Positions 43,506-53,258 of a DNA stretch of 64,000 nt are shown piece after piece. The notes beneath the pieces were generated by a model. The model was not told the origin of the DNA. It saw only the letters and a list, made by a program, of their open reading frames with translations, and searched no databases. This DNA is from JAUWKC01 sp035529895 (lineage in GTDB: Bacteria; Planctomycetota; Phycisphaerae; Sedimentisphaerales; Anaerobacaceae). Position numbers and translations under genes: made by a program. How positions within the stretch are numbered: the first letter of the stretch is position 1; every line of letters starts with the position of its first letter. The stretch spans positions 1 to 64,000 of the forward strand of contig DATKVV010000070.1 in assembly GCA_035529895.1 (NCBI GenBank). Reading direction: 5' to 3'.

Positions 43506-46151
43506 ATGGAAGAAAGAGTCGTGAAAAATTGGACGTTTTCGGTCGCACTGTTACTGGCTGTTGCGGCGGCACAAGCTGCCGATACCCCAACAGGCAAAGA
43601 ATACACCAATTTCATGGGGATGAAGTTTGTCCGTATTGAGCCCGGTGTGTTTCAAATGGGCCAATTGAAAATCCCCCTGCCCTATGAAATATTGCCTCAT
43701 ACCGGCGGACGGGGAGACCGCATGGACTGTCTGATTTACGGGGACTTCGACGAGAAACCAACCCATGAAGTCAGGATAACCAAACCATTCTATGCGGGTG
43801 TTTCCGAAGTGACCAACTTTCAGTATGAATTGTTCGACCCCGAGCGTGCGAAATTGCGCGGCAAAAACGGCTTTTCAAAAGAAGACAACGAAGCCGTCGT
43901 CTATGTAAACTGGTATGATGCGCAGGCCTTTTGTCAGTGGCTCTCGGACAAAGAGGGCCTGCCCTACCGGCTGCCGACGGAGGCCGAGTGGGAATACGCC
44001 TGCCGGGCGGGGACAGCCACTAATTACTATGCGGCAGATGTCTTGCCCAAAGAATTCACCACCAGAGGCAGGTCACTCGAAGTAGGCCGGACTCCCCCTA
44101 ATGCCTGGGGCCTGTATGACATGCACGGCAACGTGGAGGAATGGTGTCACGACTGGTATGGCCCTTACCGGGCAGGCCTGCAGGCGGACCCCGTAGGATA
44201 CGTCGAGGGTGATTTTCGCGTCACCAGGAGCGGCCACGATGGCCCTTATATCATGCGTTCGGCCAACCGTATGGGCGCGCTGCCGCAGACTCGAAATTGG
44301 GTTACGGGTTTGCGGGTGGTCATCGGTGAGCCGCCCGAAACAAAACCTCTGCCGGCTCCGCCGCCGCCGCTTAATCAGCAGAATGTCGTTGCGCGTTGCC
44401 CGACTGAAGCAGCCAGGGGTCCGGACCCCAAAAAGCCTTACTTCAAAGGTCCCCGCAAATACGTCAAAATCCCGCGAGAGTGTAACGGCCCGCTGTTTGC
44501 CGCTCACAATCACGACCCCGCCATTGTGGAGTGTCCCAACGGCGACCTGCTGACCGTCTGGTACACCTGTGATTCCGAAAGAAACTGGGAGCTGGCTCAG
44601 GCCGCCAGCCGGCTGCGCTGGGGCGCTGACGAATGGGAGCCTGCCTCACCCTTCTGGGACGGACCCGACCGAAACGACCACGCCCCGGCATTGTGGTTCG
44701 ATGGAAAAAATACCATCTACCATTTCACCGGCCTTTCCTATGGTGACGAACATCGAGAAATGGCGTTGGTTATGCGCACCTCGACCGACAGCGGCGCGAG
44801 CTGGTCTCGGGCGCGGATGATTCTGCCGGAATTTGAGCGAGGTCATATGCCCAGCGAGCCGGTATTCAGGATGAACGATGGCCGGATAGTGCTTACCGTC
44901 GACGGTCCCGATACTCTGTGGATGAGCGCCGACGAAGGTCTGACCTGGACAAACCCCGGCGGTGACATCCCGGGCATTCACGCCGGCGTCACCCAGCTTG
45001 AAGATGGGCGAATATTGGCTTACAGCCGGGGCGGCGAAATCAATGGTATGATGGCCAAGAGCATCTCGAGTGACGGCGGCAAAACCTTCGTTTCGGTCGC
45101 GAGCGAGTTTCCCCACGTCGATGGGGGCCAGCGCCTCGTGCTGCTGCGACTTAGAGAAGGGTCGCTCTTTTTCGCATCCTTTGCCGACAAAGGAATTATG
45201 ATTACCGACAGTACAGGCCGGCAGCGCGAGGGCCGCGGCCTGTTCGGCGCGGTCTCGCTTGATGGCGGCCAGACTTGGCCCTACAAGCGGCTCATCACCG
45301 ACGACGGGCCGGGCCGGCCGGTCGAATGCACCAACGGCGGGTTGTTCATCATGAGCGGCAGCAACGCAGAACATCAGGGCTATATGGCCGTATGCCAGGG
45401 CCTCGACGGAGTTGTTCACCTGATTAGCAGTTTCGAGCATTACGCCTTCAATCTGAAGTGGCTTATGACGCCTCCACCGTCGCTTTCTTATCCGCCCGTC
45501 CAGGTCAAATCGGTGGTCGAGACTTTCACGGGGCCCCAGTTCGATGCCGAAGGATGGGTCGAGTACAAGGGTTATACGGGCGGCTTCAATGGAAAAGGCC
45601 AGTATACGGTCAACTCGCTTGGCCGGTCGAACGGTATAAACCGCATTGCCGGCAAGGGCTCGTTTGAGGCCGCCTTTGCAGTAAAAAACCTCAGTTACAA
45701 TCCTGGCAATGGCGGCAAGTCACCGGGTCCGCGCATCCTTTTCAGAGATGCCCGCACCCGCAGCCTGTCCTTCCGTTTCGACAGAGACCACATCGCGCTG
45801 GAGATTAAAGATGAGCAGACATCTTCGCCGCTCAAATTCGACCGCCAAAACCAGGTTCGGTATTCGACCCCGCCCACCTCGGCCAAGGCCAGACTCACCT
45901 GGAACGAGAATACGCGCCAGTGGCGAATCTTCTATGGCCTTAATGGACAAGAGCCAACCATCGAAATGCCCCAGAGCAAGGCCGGCATTTACTTCGGAAA
46001 GCCTCTCAGTGAAACAACCGCCGTCTATCTCGTGGTTGACCACGGAAGCGCCGACTTCGACTATTTTGAGATCAAACCAATCGAACCCGGCCGTTATTTT
46101 GCCGGGAGCTTCGACGCAAAACGCAAAACAAAACCAGAAAAACAGGAGTAA
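43506..46151 (+). CDS. secreted FGE-fold / sialidase-like protein with C-terminal beta-sandwich, third of three
   Basis: About 881 residues from the ATG at 43506 (GGGAG ten bases upstream); TTG at 43500 and GTG at 43521 are alternatives. A signal peptide follows (WTFSVALLLAVAAAQA). The FGE fold spans about 22-285 (FMGMKFVRIEPGVFQMG, YRLPTEAEWEYACRAG, LYDMHGNVEEWCHDWYG, TGLRVV). It lacks the FGE catalytic cysteines, and its RGGS block has changed to RSGH. The propeller at about 325-660 has Asp-boxes STDSGASW, SADEGLTW, SSDGGKTF and SLDGGQTW. Residues about 680-870 form an extra beta-sandwich (VVETFTGPQFDAEGWVEYKG to FDYFEIKPI), resembling LamG or DUF1080-type domains. It is closely related to the second protein, consistent with tandem duplication. 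Confidence 0.85.
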   Translation: MEERVVKNWTFSVALLLAVAAAQAADTPTGKEYTNFMGMKFVRIEPGVFQMGQLKIPLPYEILPHTGGRGDRMDCLIYGDFDEKPTHEVRITKPFYAGVSEVTNFQYELFDPERAKLRGKNGFSKEDNEAVVYVNWYDAQAFCQWLSDKEGLPYRLPTEAEWEYACRAGTATNYYAADVLPKEFTTRGRSLEVGRTPPNAWGLYDMHGNVEEWCHDWYGPYRAGLQADPVGYVEGDFRVTRSGHDGPYIMRSANRMGALPQTRNWVTGLRVVIGEPPETKPLPAPPPPLNQQNVVARCPTEAARGPDPKKPYFKGPRKYVKIPRECNGPLFAAHNHDPAIVECPNGDLLTVWYTCDSERNWELAQAASRLRWGADEWEPASPFWDGPDRNDHAPALWFDGKNTIYHFTGLSYGDEHREMALVMRTSTDSGASWSRARMILPEFERGHMPSEPVFRMNDGRIVLTVDGPDTLWMSADEGLTWTNPGGDIPGIHAGVTQLEDGRILAYSRGGEINGMMAKSISSDGGKTFVSVASEFPHVDGGQRLVLLRLREGSLFFASFADKGIMITDSTGRQREGRGLFGAVSLDGGQTWPYKRLITDDGPGRPVECTNGGLFIMSGSNAEHQGYMAVCQGLDGVVHLISSFEHYAFNLKWLMTPPPSLSYPPVQVKSVVETFTGPQFDAEGWVEYKGYTGGFNGKGQYTVNSLGRSNGINRIAGKGSFEAAFAVKNLSYNPGNGGKSPGPRILFRDARTRSLSFRFDRDHIALEIKDEQTSSPLKFDRQNQVRYSTPPTSAKARLTWNENTRQWRIFYGLNGQEPTIEMPQSKAGIYFGKPLSETTAVYLVVDHGSADFDYFEIKPIEPGRYFAGSFDAKRKTKPEKQE

Positions 46152-46158
46152 TCGGTCT

Positions 46159-46260
46159 ATGCAGGAGAAACAACCAAAGACAATAGCCGCCGGGACCGAA
46201 AGCGCCCGACAAGAAGAACGCAGTGAGATCTATCGCTCCCTTGCCGGAGGAGGGTCTTAA
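46159..46260 (+). CDS. possible 33-aa ORF between fusion gene and GH57
   Basis: ATG at 46159 after CAGGAG (spacing somewhat long), stop TAA at 46258-46260, two bases before the GH57 ATG. The product is polar and charged (QEKQPKTIAAGTESARQEE). Its last codons contain GGAGGAGG, the ribosome-binding site of the GH57 gene, so translation here could couple to the GH57 start. No family; may be chance. Confidence 0.25.
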   Translation: MQEKQPKTIAAGTESARQEERSEIYRSLAGGGS

Positions 46261-46262
46261 TA

Positions 46263-48686
46263 ATGAAACGATATGTTTGTATCCATGGCCATTTCTATCA
46301 GCCCCCGCGGGAAAATCCGTGGCTGGAAGACGTGGAACTGCAGGATTCCGCGTATCCGTATCATGACTGGAACGATAAAATAACCGAAGAATGTTACAGG
46401 CAGAACGCCGCATCCCGAATACTCGGCCCAGATCGAAAGATTATAGATATAGTCAACAATTATTCGAGGATAAGCTTTGATTTCGGCCCTACCCTTCTGT
46501 ACTGGCTCAAGAGACACGCCCTGGATGTCTATAAAAGTGTAATTGATGCGGATAAAAAAAGCCGCGAATTGTTTTCCGGCCACGGCGCCGCTATCGCACA
46601 GGCTTACAACCACATCATTATGCCTCTTGCCAACGCAAGAGACAAACGCACGCAGATTATCTGGGGGATTCAGGACTTCGAATATCATTTTGGGCGAAAG
46701 CCCGAAGGAATGTGGCTGCCTGAAACTGCGGCAGACCTGGAAACATTGGATATTCTCGCAGAAAACGATATCAAATTTACGGTTCTTGCCCCCCATCAGG
46801 CGCGGCGGTTCCGTGAGCTCGGAACTAAGCAGTGGACAAATATCGACCGGGAGAAAATAGACACAACCAGGCCCTACTTGTGCCGGCTTGCTTCGGGACG
46901 AACCATAAACCTGTTTTTTTACCATGGTCCGACCGCCCGAGATGTTGCCGACGGGCATCTCTTGCAGAATGGCGAAGTATTTGCCAAGAAACTGGTTTGG
47001 GTCCTGCCGGAAAACAATGAAAAACCCCAGCTTGCTCATATTGCGACCGACGGCGAAACGTACGGCCACCATTATCACCACACCGACATGGCATTGGCGT
47101 ATTGCCTCCACTACCTCGAATCAAAGAACCTGGCCAAAATAACCGTCTACGGCGAATATCTCGAAAGGTTCCCGCCCGCTTACGAGGTTGAAATCTATGA
47201 AAACAGTTCATGGAGCTGCAGTCACGGCGTCGAGAGATGGAGAAGCAACTGCGGCTGCTGTTACGGCAGGTATCCGTCGGGAAAGCAGCAGTGGCGTGCG
47301 CCCCTCCGTGAAGCCATGGATTGGCTCCGGGACCGGCTAACTCCAATTTATGAAGGCGAAGCGGCTCAATACGTGTCCGACCCGTGGGAGTTAAGAAACA
47401 AGTACATCACGGTCGTAAATGATAGATCTATGGAGAACATAGAAAGCTTCATATCGGGGGCCGCGGGCAGGCAGCCCGACTACCCTGAAAAAGTGGCCAT
47501 GTTGAAACTGCTCGAGATGGAAAGAAATGCCATGCTGATGTACACAAGCTGCGGGTGGTTTTTCGATGACATCTGTGGAATAGAGGCGGTCCAGATAATG
47601 AATTATGCCGGCCGCGCAATCCAGTTGGCCAAAGAAGTGAACGGAAAGGATTTCGAACCGGGGTATAAGGATATCCTTCAGAAGGCCCCCACCAATTCCA
47701 AAGAATTTACCGATGGAAAGCAGACTTACGAGGCTCTTATAAAATCCAGCAGCATTGACCTCAACAGGGTGGGGGCTCACCTGGCGGTTAGTTCAATTTT
47801 CGAAGAATACCCCGACAAGATAGACGTTTATTGCTATTCGACAAATATCGAATCGTATGACCGCGTTGACGCGGGGATTCAGACACTCGCCACGGGAAGG
47901 GCAACGGTGCTGTCCAATATCGTTCTGGAGAGGCACCCTCTCGACTTCGCTGTGCTTTACTTCGGCGAACATAACTTGATCGGCGCCGTAAACGCCCGCA
48001 TGCTTGATGAGGCATTTTTTGCCATGCGAGAAAGTCTTAAGAACGCCTTTACCAAAGGTGATACCACCGAGGTTATGCGCCTGATGAATATTTCTTTCGC
48101 CGGAAACAACTATTCGCTTTGGCATTTGTTCAAGGACCAGCAGCGACGTATCTTGTATGAACTGCTCCGGACAACATGGGAGGAAATTGAAGCTTCTTTT
48201 CGGCATATCTACGAACACAATTACGCAATCATGAAGGTAATGCGCGGCATGAATATACCTTTGCCAAAGGCTCTTTCCACTCCGGTCGAGTTCATACTTA
48301 ACCAGGATTTATGCACAGTAATACGCCAAGATGTATCTGACCTGCACCGGCTCCAGGTGTTGGTTGATGAGGCGACCAGATTGTCGCTGCAGCTCGATGA
48401 AGCCACCCTGCAGTTTGAAGCCAGCCACAAAATCAACCGTCTTATGGATGCGTTCGAGAACTCGCCCGATGACGTCAATCTTCTTGAAACCATAGAGGCA
48501 ACGGTTGGAATCTTGCTTAAACTGACTTCGGAACTTGATTTGCAGAAAGCTCAGAATGTCTTCTTCGCTATCAGCAGGCAAAAGTACCCCGATATGATTA
48601 AGAAAGCCGCCTCGGGCGATAGGGTTGCGGAAAAATGGGTTGAACATTTTAGGAATTTGGCACATCATTTGGACATAAAGGTTTAA
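46263..48686 (+). CDS. GH57-family (DUF3536) alpha-glucan-active enzyme
   Basis: 807 residues, ATG after GGAGGAGG. No signal peptide, so cytoplasmic. The N-terminal GH57 barrel shows HGHFYQPPRENPW at the start. It also has GMWLPETAADLETL (E154, candidate nucleophile region) and HIATDGETYGHHYH (D263, candidate acid/base). The long C-terminal helical part (about 500-800) is the DUF3536 extension. Members commonly sit beside glycogen phosphorylase and glucanotransferase genes, as here. The exact activity (amylase, branching or debranching) is not settled by sequence. Confidence 0.88.
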   Translation: MKRYVCIHGHFYQPPRENPWLEDVELQDSAYPYHDWNDKITEECYRQNAASRILGPDRKIIDIVNNYSRISFDFGPTLLYWLKRHALDVYKSVIDADKKSRELFSGHGAAIAQAYNHIIMPLANARDKRTQIIWGIQDFEYHFGRKPEGMWLPETAADLETLDILAENDIKFTVLAPHQARRFRELGTKQWTNIDREKIDTTRPYLCRLASGRTINLFFYHGPTARDVADGHLLQNGEVFAKKLVWVLPENNEKPQLAHIATDGETYGHHYHHTDMALAYCLHYLESKNLAKITVYGEYLERFPPAYEVEIYENSSWSCSHGVERWRSNCGCCYGRYPSGKQQWRAPLREAMDWLRDRLTPIYEGEAAQYVSDPWELRNKYITVVNDRSMENIESFISGAAGRQPDYPEKVAMLKLLEMERNAMLMYTSCGWFFDDICGIEAVQIMNYAGRAIQLAKEVNGKDFEPGYKDILQKAPTNSKEFTDGKQTYEALIKSSSIDLNRVGAHLAVSSIFEEYPDKIDVYCYSTNIESYDRVDAGIQTLATGRATVLSNIVLERHPLDFAVLYFGEHNLIGAVNARMLDEAFFAMRESLKNAFTKGDTTEVMRLMNISFAGNNYSLWHLFKDQQRRILYELLRTTWEEIEASFRHIYEHNYAIMKVMRGMNIPLPKALSTPVEFILNQDLCTVIRQDVSDLHRLQVLVDEATRLSLQLDEATLQFEASHKINRLMDAFENSPDDVNLLETIEATVGILLKLTSELDLQKAQNVFFAISRQKYPDMIKKAASGDRVAEKWVEHFRNLAHHLDIKV

Positions 48687-48716
48687 CAACAAACTTCTTC
48701 TGTATAAGAACCGCGT

Positions 48717-50219
48717 ATGACCAAGAGCAGAGCAAGCGGCTTACTGCTTCATATAACCTCGCTCCCCTCAAAATACGGAATCGGCGACTTCGGTCCTGAG
48801 GCATACAAATTCGCTGATTGTATTTGTCGGGCCAGGCAGCGTTACTGGCAAGTGCTGCCTTTGAATCCGCCCACACTTATCAAGAATCCCTATTCGCCGT
48901 ATAACTGCCTGTCCGCGTTCGCAGGCAATACTTTGCTTATCAGCCCCGAATTGTTGTATCGCCAGGCGCTTTTAAACAGAAAAGATATTCGAGATAGACC
49001 CAGCTTCCCCGAAGGCCATGTGAACTACCGATTAGTCATATCTTATAAAACAAAATTGCTGACCGCTGCTTTTGAGCGTTTCAAGGGTTTGCCAGACGAA
49101 CCGGACTACGCAGCGTTTTGTTCGGAAAATAAGGATTGGCTGGAAGATTACGCCACATTCATTGCCTTGCGTCGACATTTTCGCCGGCGATTATGGTGCC
49201 GCTGGCCGCCGGAGTTCAGAGACAGAAAAAAGCAAGCTCTTAAATCCGTCCGGCGGCAACTGGGGCGTACTATTGACCGAGAAAAATTTCTGCAGTATGT
49301 GTTCTTCCTGCAATGGCATGCCTTGAAGAAGTACTGCAACCGGCACGGCATTCAGATAATAGGAGATATCCCCATTTACGTCGCCTATGACAGCACCGAC
49401 GTCTGGGCTCATCCGGAAATCTTCAAGTTGACAAAGGCAAAGAAACCTCGCGTTGTCGCAGGCGTCCCGCCGGACCTTTTCAGCAGAAGCGGGCAGCTTT
49501 GGGGCAATCCCGTTTATGATTGGCATGCTTTGGCAAACAGAGACTATTGGTGGTGGATTCAGCGGATAAGACAAAATCTGGCCTTGCTCGATATTGTTCG
49601 TATTGACCATTTCAGAGGTTTTATCGCCTTCTGGCAGGTCCCGGCAGGCCGCAAAACAGCCGTCAACGGCAAGTGGGTTGACGGACCTAAAGAGGATTTT
49701 TTAAATACACTATTTAAGCATTTTCCTTCCCTGCCATTCATTGTTGAGGATCTGGGGTACATTACTCCGGATGTCAGAGCGGTCATCGAAAAGTTCCGGC
49801 TTCCGTCGATGAGGGTGCTCTTATTTGCTTTCGACGGCGCACCGGCCGCAAATTGCCACCACCCTCACAATCACGTAAAAAATTCTGTCATTTATACCGG
49901 AACACACGATAACAATACCGTCAGAGGCTGGTTTGAAAACGAGGCGAAGCCCGCGACAAGAAGACGGCTCTTTGACTGCCTTGGGCGCACGGTGCATGCC
50001 CGCCAAATGCATTGGGAATTTATACGACTGGCAATGAGTTCTGTAGGCAGCGTAACTATTATTCCCGTGCAGGATGTTTTAGGCCTGGGCGAACAAGCCC
50101 GCATGAACAGACCCGCTACCATCAGGGGCAATTGGACTTGGCGGCTTCGCCGCGGCCAAATTACAGCTTCGATCATCCGCAAGCTGGCAAGGCTGACCGA
50201 AACTTACGGCAGAGTATAA
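48717..50219 (+). CDS. malQ: 4-alpha-glucanotransferase (amylomaltase, GH77)
   Basis: 500 residues, full length for the family. It transfers alpha-1,4-glucan segments between chains in the cytoplasm. The N-terminus GLLLHITSLPSKYGIGDFGPEAYKFAD is the classic MalQ opening. Catalytic residues are in place: nucleophile D297 in IVRIDHFRGF, acid/base E344 in FIVEDLGYITP, and D398 in TGTHDNNTVRGW. It follows the DUF3536 GH57 gene by 30 bases and converges on the phosphorylase gene with a 10-base gap and no visible terminator. Confidence 0.95.
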   Translation: MTKSRASGLLLHITSLPSKYGIGDFGPEAYKFADCICRARQRYWQVLPLNPPTLIKNPYSPYNCLSAFAGNTLLISPELLYRQALLNRKDIRDRPSFPEGHVNYRLVISYKTKLLTAAFERFKGLPDEPDYAAFCSENKDWLEDYATFIALRRHFRRRLWCRWPPEFRDRKKQALKSVRRQLGRTIDREKFLQYVFFLQWHALKKYCNRHGIQIIGDIPIYVAYDSTDVWAHPEIFKLTKAKKPRVVAGVPPDLFSRSGQLWGNPVYDWHALANRDYWWWIQRIRQNLALLDIVRIDHFRGFIAFWQVPAGRKTAVNGKWVDGPKEDFLNTLFKHFPSLPFIVEDLGYITPDVRAVIEKFRLPSMRVLLFAFDGAPAANCHHPHNHVKNSVIYTGTHDNNTVRGWFENEAKPATRRRLFDCLGRTVHARQMHWEFIRLAMSSVGSVTIIPVQDVLGLGEQARMNRPATIRGNWTWRLRRGQITASIIRKLARLTETYGRV

Positions 50220-50229
50220 TTGTACGATA

Positions 50230-52776
50230 CTATTCCTTCCACTTGACCAGTTCGGGGTGCAGGTCCTGAACCGTCTCATTGGCAGGTTTGATGCGAGCGT
50301 TTATGTGCTGTAATCCGTATCCCTCTATTTCAAAAGAGCACGCATAATTGGCAAACGTGCCTTTCAGACTTTCCAGTTGCATGGGGACGACTCTGAAGCT
50401 ATCGCTGTTGGAACGCATGTAAAAAAGCTCGACACAGAAAAGCTCGGGCGAAGCTTTGTCTAAATCGACCGCGCAATGTACCTCCAGACGCTCCTGCTCA
50501 ACGATATGGTCCTTCTTATCCACATTTGTGGACAAGCCGGCGATTTCAACTTTGTCCCAGTATTTTAGAATCTCCTGTTCTTTCTCCGTCGCCTCCTTCA
50601 AGAGGTGAAAATTGTCTTTACAGAGCATCGCAGAGTGTTTCCTGGACGGCACATAAAGCTTGTTCAGGTAACAAGTCAAAACTCTGTTCATATTGAAGGT
50701 TGCACACACGGAGCAAATGGATTCTTTCATCATTTGGACCCAATGTTTGGGGATTCCAGCTTCATTGCGGTCGTAGTACAGCTCGGTTATCTCTTCTTCG
50801 AGCAAATCGTAAATCTGGTCGGCCTCAGCGGTTTCCTGCATCTCTGAGTGCCTGTAAAACTCGCCAGCGGTTATTGCCCAGCCGTTTCTGCCATTGTAAC
50901 CTTCGGGCCACCAACCGTCCAATACGCTCAAATTCAGAACGCCATTTATCGCCGCTTTCATTCCTGAAGTGCCGCTTGCTTCATTTTCTCTCACCGGCGT
51001 ATTAAGCCACAAATCAGCCCCGCAAACCAGATGTCTGGCAACGTTCATGTCATAGTTTTCAAGAAATATGACTCTGTCCTCAAGCTGATAATCTCTTATG
51101 AACGCTATTATTTCCTTTATCATATTCTTGCCCTGCGTATCCGCCGGATGGGCCTTTCCGGCAAATATGAGCTGCACCGGCTTTCGCGTGTCCGTCAGAA
51201 TTTTTTTCAGCCGTTCCTTGTCTTTAAGGATAAGCGTTGCCCGTTTGTAGTGCGCAAAACGCCGGGCAAAAACTATCGTAAAGTATTCGGCGTTAAACAG
51301 CCGGCTCAATCTCAAAATCTTCGGCTGAACGTAGCCTCTGGCCGCAAGGTCATCACCGAGTTTCCTGCGCATGAAAGTAACCATACTCTGCTTGTTCTTG
51401 TGATGTGCATCCCAAATCTCTTCGTCGGTCATATCCTTGACCTTGTCCCATAACTGCTGATTACGGCCGCAATGTATGTAACCGGGGCCAACATACTTTT
51501 TGAACAGGTCGGTAAGAGGCTCGCTCAACCACGAGCAGTGAACGCCGTTGGTTACGTAGTCCATGGGAACCTCCGCCAGCGGCGTTGCCGGAAAAAGGCT
51601 TGCCCACATTCGCCGGGATACATCCCTGTGCAGCCGCGAGACGCAATTAACATATTTTGCGAACCTGATGGCCAAAGCAGGAAGCCAGAAATTATCCTTG
51701 CCCTCTTCAATAAAGCCGTGCGAGGCAACTTCATCAAACGAAAGCCCGAGCAGTTCAATCTCAGGCTCAAGATACTTTTTCACAAGTTCGGTTTGGAAGT
51801 TCTCATTCCCGGCCACCACGGGCGTGTGCGTCGTAAAAACCGTGGAAGCCCTTATCAGAGCTTTGGCTTCGGAAAAACTCAGTTTTTTCTCTGCCATTAA
51901 TTTTTGCAGCCTCGCAATGACCAAAAAGGCGGAGTGCCCCTCATTTATATGGTAGACCTTGGGCTCTATGTTCAGTAACTCCAATGCCTTCACTCCGCCG
52001 AGCCCCAGAACCAGTTCCTGCTGCAGACGTTTATTTCTGTCGGCGACGTAAAGTTCGTAGGTAATATCCCGCAAATCAGGCGGATTGTCTTCAATGTCCG
52101 TATCAAGCAAAACCAGCTTTGTTTGGCCTACGTCTATCTGCCATAATTTAATCCTGAGGTCACGATTGAGCACCTTTATGTTGATACAGGCTTTTTCGCC
52201 ATTGGGACAATGCACTTCCCGCATCGGAACAAGGTGGTTCTCAAACTCAACGAACAGTTCTTCCTGATAGCCTCTTGAGTTAATTCGCTGGGTGAAATAC
52301 CCGAATTTGTAGATCAGGCTTACGCCTACTACAGGCAAACCCAAATCTGAGGCCGCCTTCAGAAAGTCCCCGGACAAAACCCCCAGTCCTCCCCCGTACG
52401 TAGGTATGCATTCGTGGAGCCCGAACTCCATTGCGAAATAAGCAATTACATCGCTTCGAGCAAGTCCGCCATTGTCGGCGTTTTCGCTCCCAAGCGTCCA
52501 GCTATACTTCGTGTAGTCTTGAAATATTCCCCAGACCCTTTCCAGCTCAAAAAGAAAATCCCTGTCCTCGGAAAGCTCGCTGATTCTATGTTTTGACAGA
52601 CTCAGAAGGAATTTCACGGGATTGTGATTCACCGCTCTGAACAGTTGCAGGTCTATCCTTTGAAACAGGTCAACAGCTTCGTAATTCCATGTGCACCACA
52701 GATTATAAGCCAATGTATACAGTTTTTCTAAATTTTCAGGGTATTTGGGATATACGAAAATGTTCTTGAAAATCAT
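50230..52776 (-). CDS. glgP: alpha-glucan (glycogen) phosphorylase, GT35
   Basis: 848 residues. It releases glucose-1-phosphate from alpha-glucan in the cytoplasm using pyridoxal phosphate. The N-terminal DUF3417-like segment (LYTLAYNLWCTWNYEAVDLFQRID) and the GGLGVLSGDFLKAASDLGLP block place it in the short bacterial/archaeal phosphorylase group (TIGR02094 type). The cofactor lysine is K607 in EASGTSGMKAAINGVLN. Residues about 740-848 form an extra beta-rich C-terminal domain. It is the last gene of the minus-strand glucan group, 247 bases after the SAP-domain gene, and may also have its own promoter. Confidence 0.93.
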   Translation of the reverse strand: MIFKNIFVYPKYPENLEKLYTLAYNLWCTWNYEAVDLFQRIDLQLFRAVNHNPVKFLLSLSKHRISELSEDRDFLFELERVWGIFQDYTKYSWTLGSENADNGGLARSDVIAYFAMEFGLHECIPTYGGGLGVLSGDFLKAASDLGLPVVGVSLIYKFGYFTQRINSRGYQEELFVEFENHLVPMREVHCPNGEKACINIKVLNRDLRIKLWQIDVGQTKLVLLDTDIEDNPPDLRDITYELYVADRNKRLQQELVLGLGGVKALELLNIEPKVYHINEGHSAFLVIARLQKLMAEKKLSFSEAKALIRASTVFTTHTPVVAGNENFQTELVKKYLEPEIELLGLSFDEVASHGFIEEGKDNFWLPALAIRFAKYVNCVSRLHRDVSRRMWASLFPATPLAEVPMDYVTNGVHCSWLSEPLTDLFKKYVGPGYIHCGRNQQLWDKVKDMTDEEIWDAHHKNKQSMVTFMRRKLGDDLAARGYVQPKILRLSRLFNAEYFTIVFARRFAHYKRATLILKDKERLKKILTDTRKPVQLIFAGKAHPADTQGKNMIKEIIAFIRDYQLEDRVIFLENYDMNVARHLVCGADLWLNTPVRENEASGTSGMKAAINGVLNLSVLDGWWPEGYNGRNGWAITAGEFYRHSEMQETAEADQIYDLLEEEITELYYDRNEAGIPKHWVQMMKESICSVCATFNMNRVLTCYLNKLYVPSRKHSAMLCKDNFHLLKEATEKEQEILKYWDKVEIAGLSTNVDKKDHIVEQERLEVHCAVDLDKASPELFCVELFYMRSNSDSFRVVPMQLESLKGTFANYACSFEIEGYGLQHINARIKPANETVQDLHPELVKWKE

Positions 52777-53023
52777 TCTGTGTCTTTCTCCAACCCCCCG
52801 TTAAACTTGTCGATTAAACGCTGCGCATCCATATTCCAAATGTTTAAAGCTGCTATGCAGGTCCCAAAAGCTCCTCCTCCCTACACCGATTGTACTGGCA
52901 CCCTTCTCCCGTCGCACTTATCAATACCACGGCACGGTGATTCTATCGCGCTTCCACAGGATAGACAAGCCAAAAATCAGGTGGGACGACTAATTTCAGG
53001 TTATATCTCGTGAGCAAAGTCGC

Positions 53024-53212
53024 TTAGACTTTTACCTTGAGGCAATCCTCCATAAAGCAGCAATCGATATAACGGCATTGACCGCTTGATTTGCCGAAAC
53101 AAGGGGTATTTCCCTCCGCTCTTTGTATAGCGTGAATGAGTTCAGCCTTTTTCATCTTATTTGATTTTATCCCGAATGGTTTGGCTTTTTTCCTCAGTTC
53201 AACTATTTTCAT
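53024..53212 (-). CDS. SAP-domain mini-protein with C-terminal cysteine cluster
   Basis: 62 residues; GGAGG just upstream of the ATG. The first ~35 residues form a SAP-like helix-extended-helix (VELRKKAKPFGIKSNKMKKAELIHAIQ), usually nucleic-acid binding. The tail carries five cysteines (CFGKSSGQCRYIDCCFMEDC) that could bind metal. I know small SAP/Cys proteins of this layout in other bacteria, often as stand-alone genes. Here it lies between the GH57 amylase and phosphorylase genes in the same orientation, 46 bases after the amylase. Confidence 0.8.
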   Translation of the reverse strand: MKIVELRKKAKPFGIKSNKMKKAELIHAIQRAEGNTPCFGKSSGQCRYIDCCFMEDCLKVKV

Positions 53213-53258
53213 GGTTCCTCCTTCTTGTTAAAAGAAAACATCTTAACGGTCAGGTTGT

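Noticed and set aside
38351..46151. Formylglycine-generating enzyme activity for the three FGE-fold proteins
   Set aside because: The FGE fold blocks are present but the C-terminal catalytic cysteine pair is not visible, and there is no sulfatase in the window.
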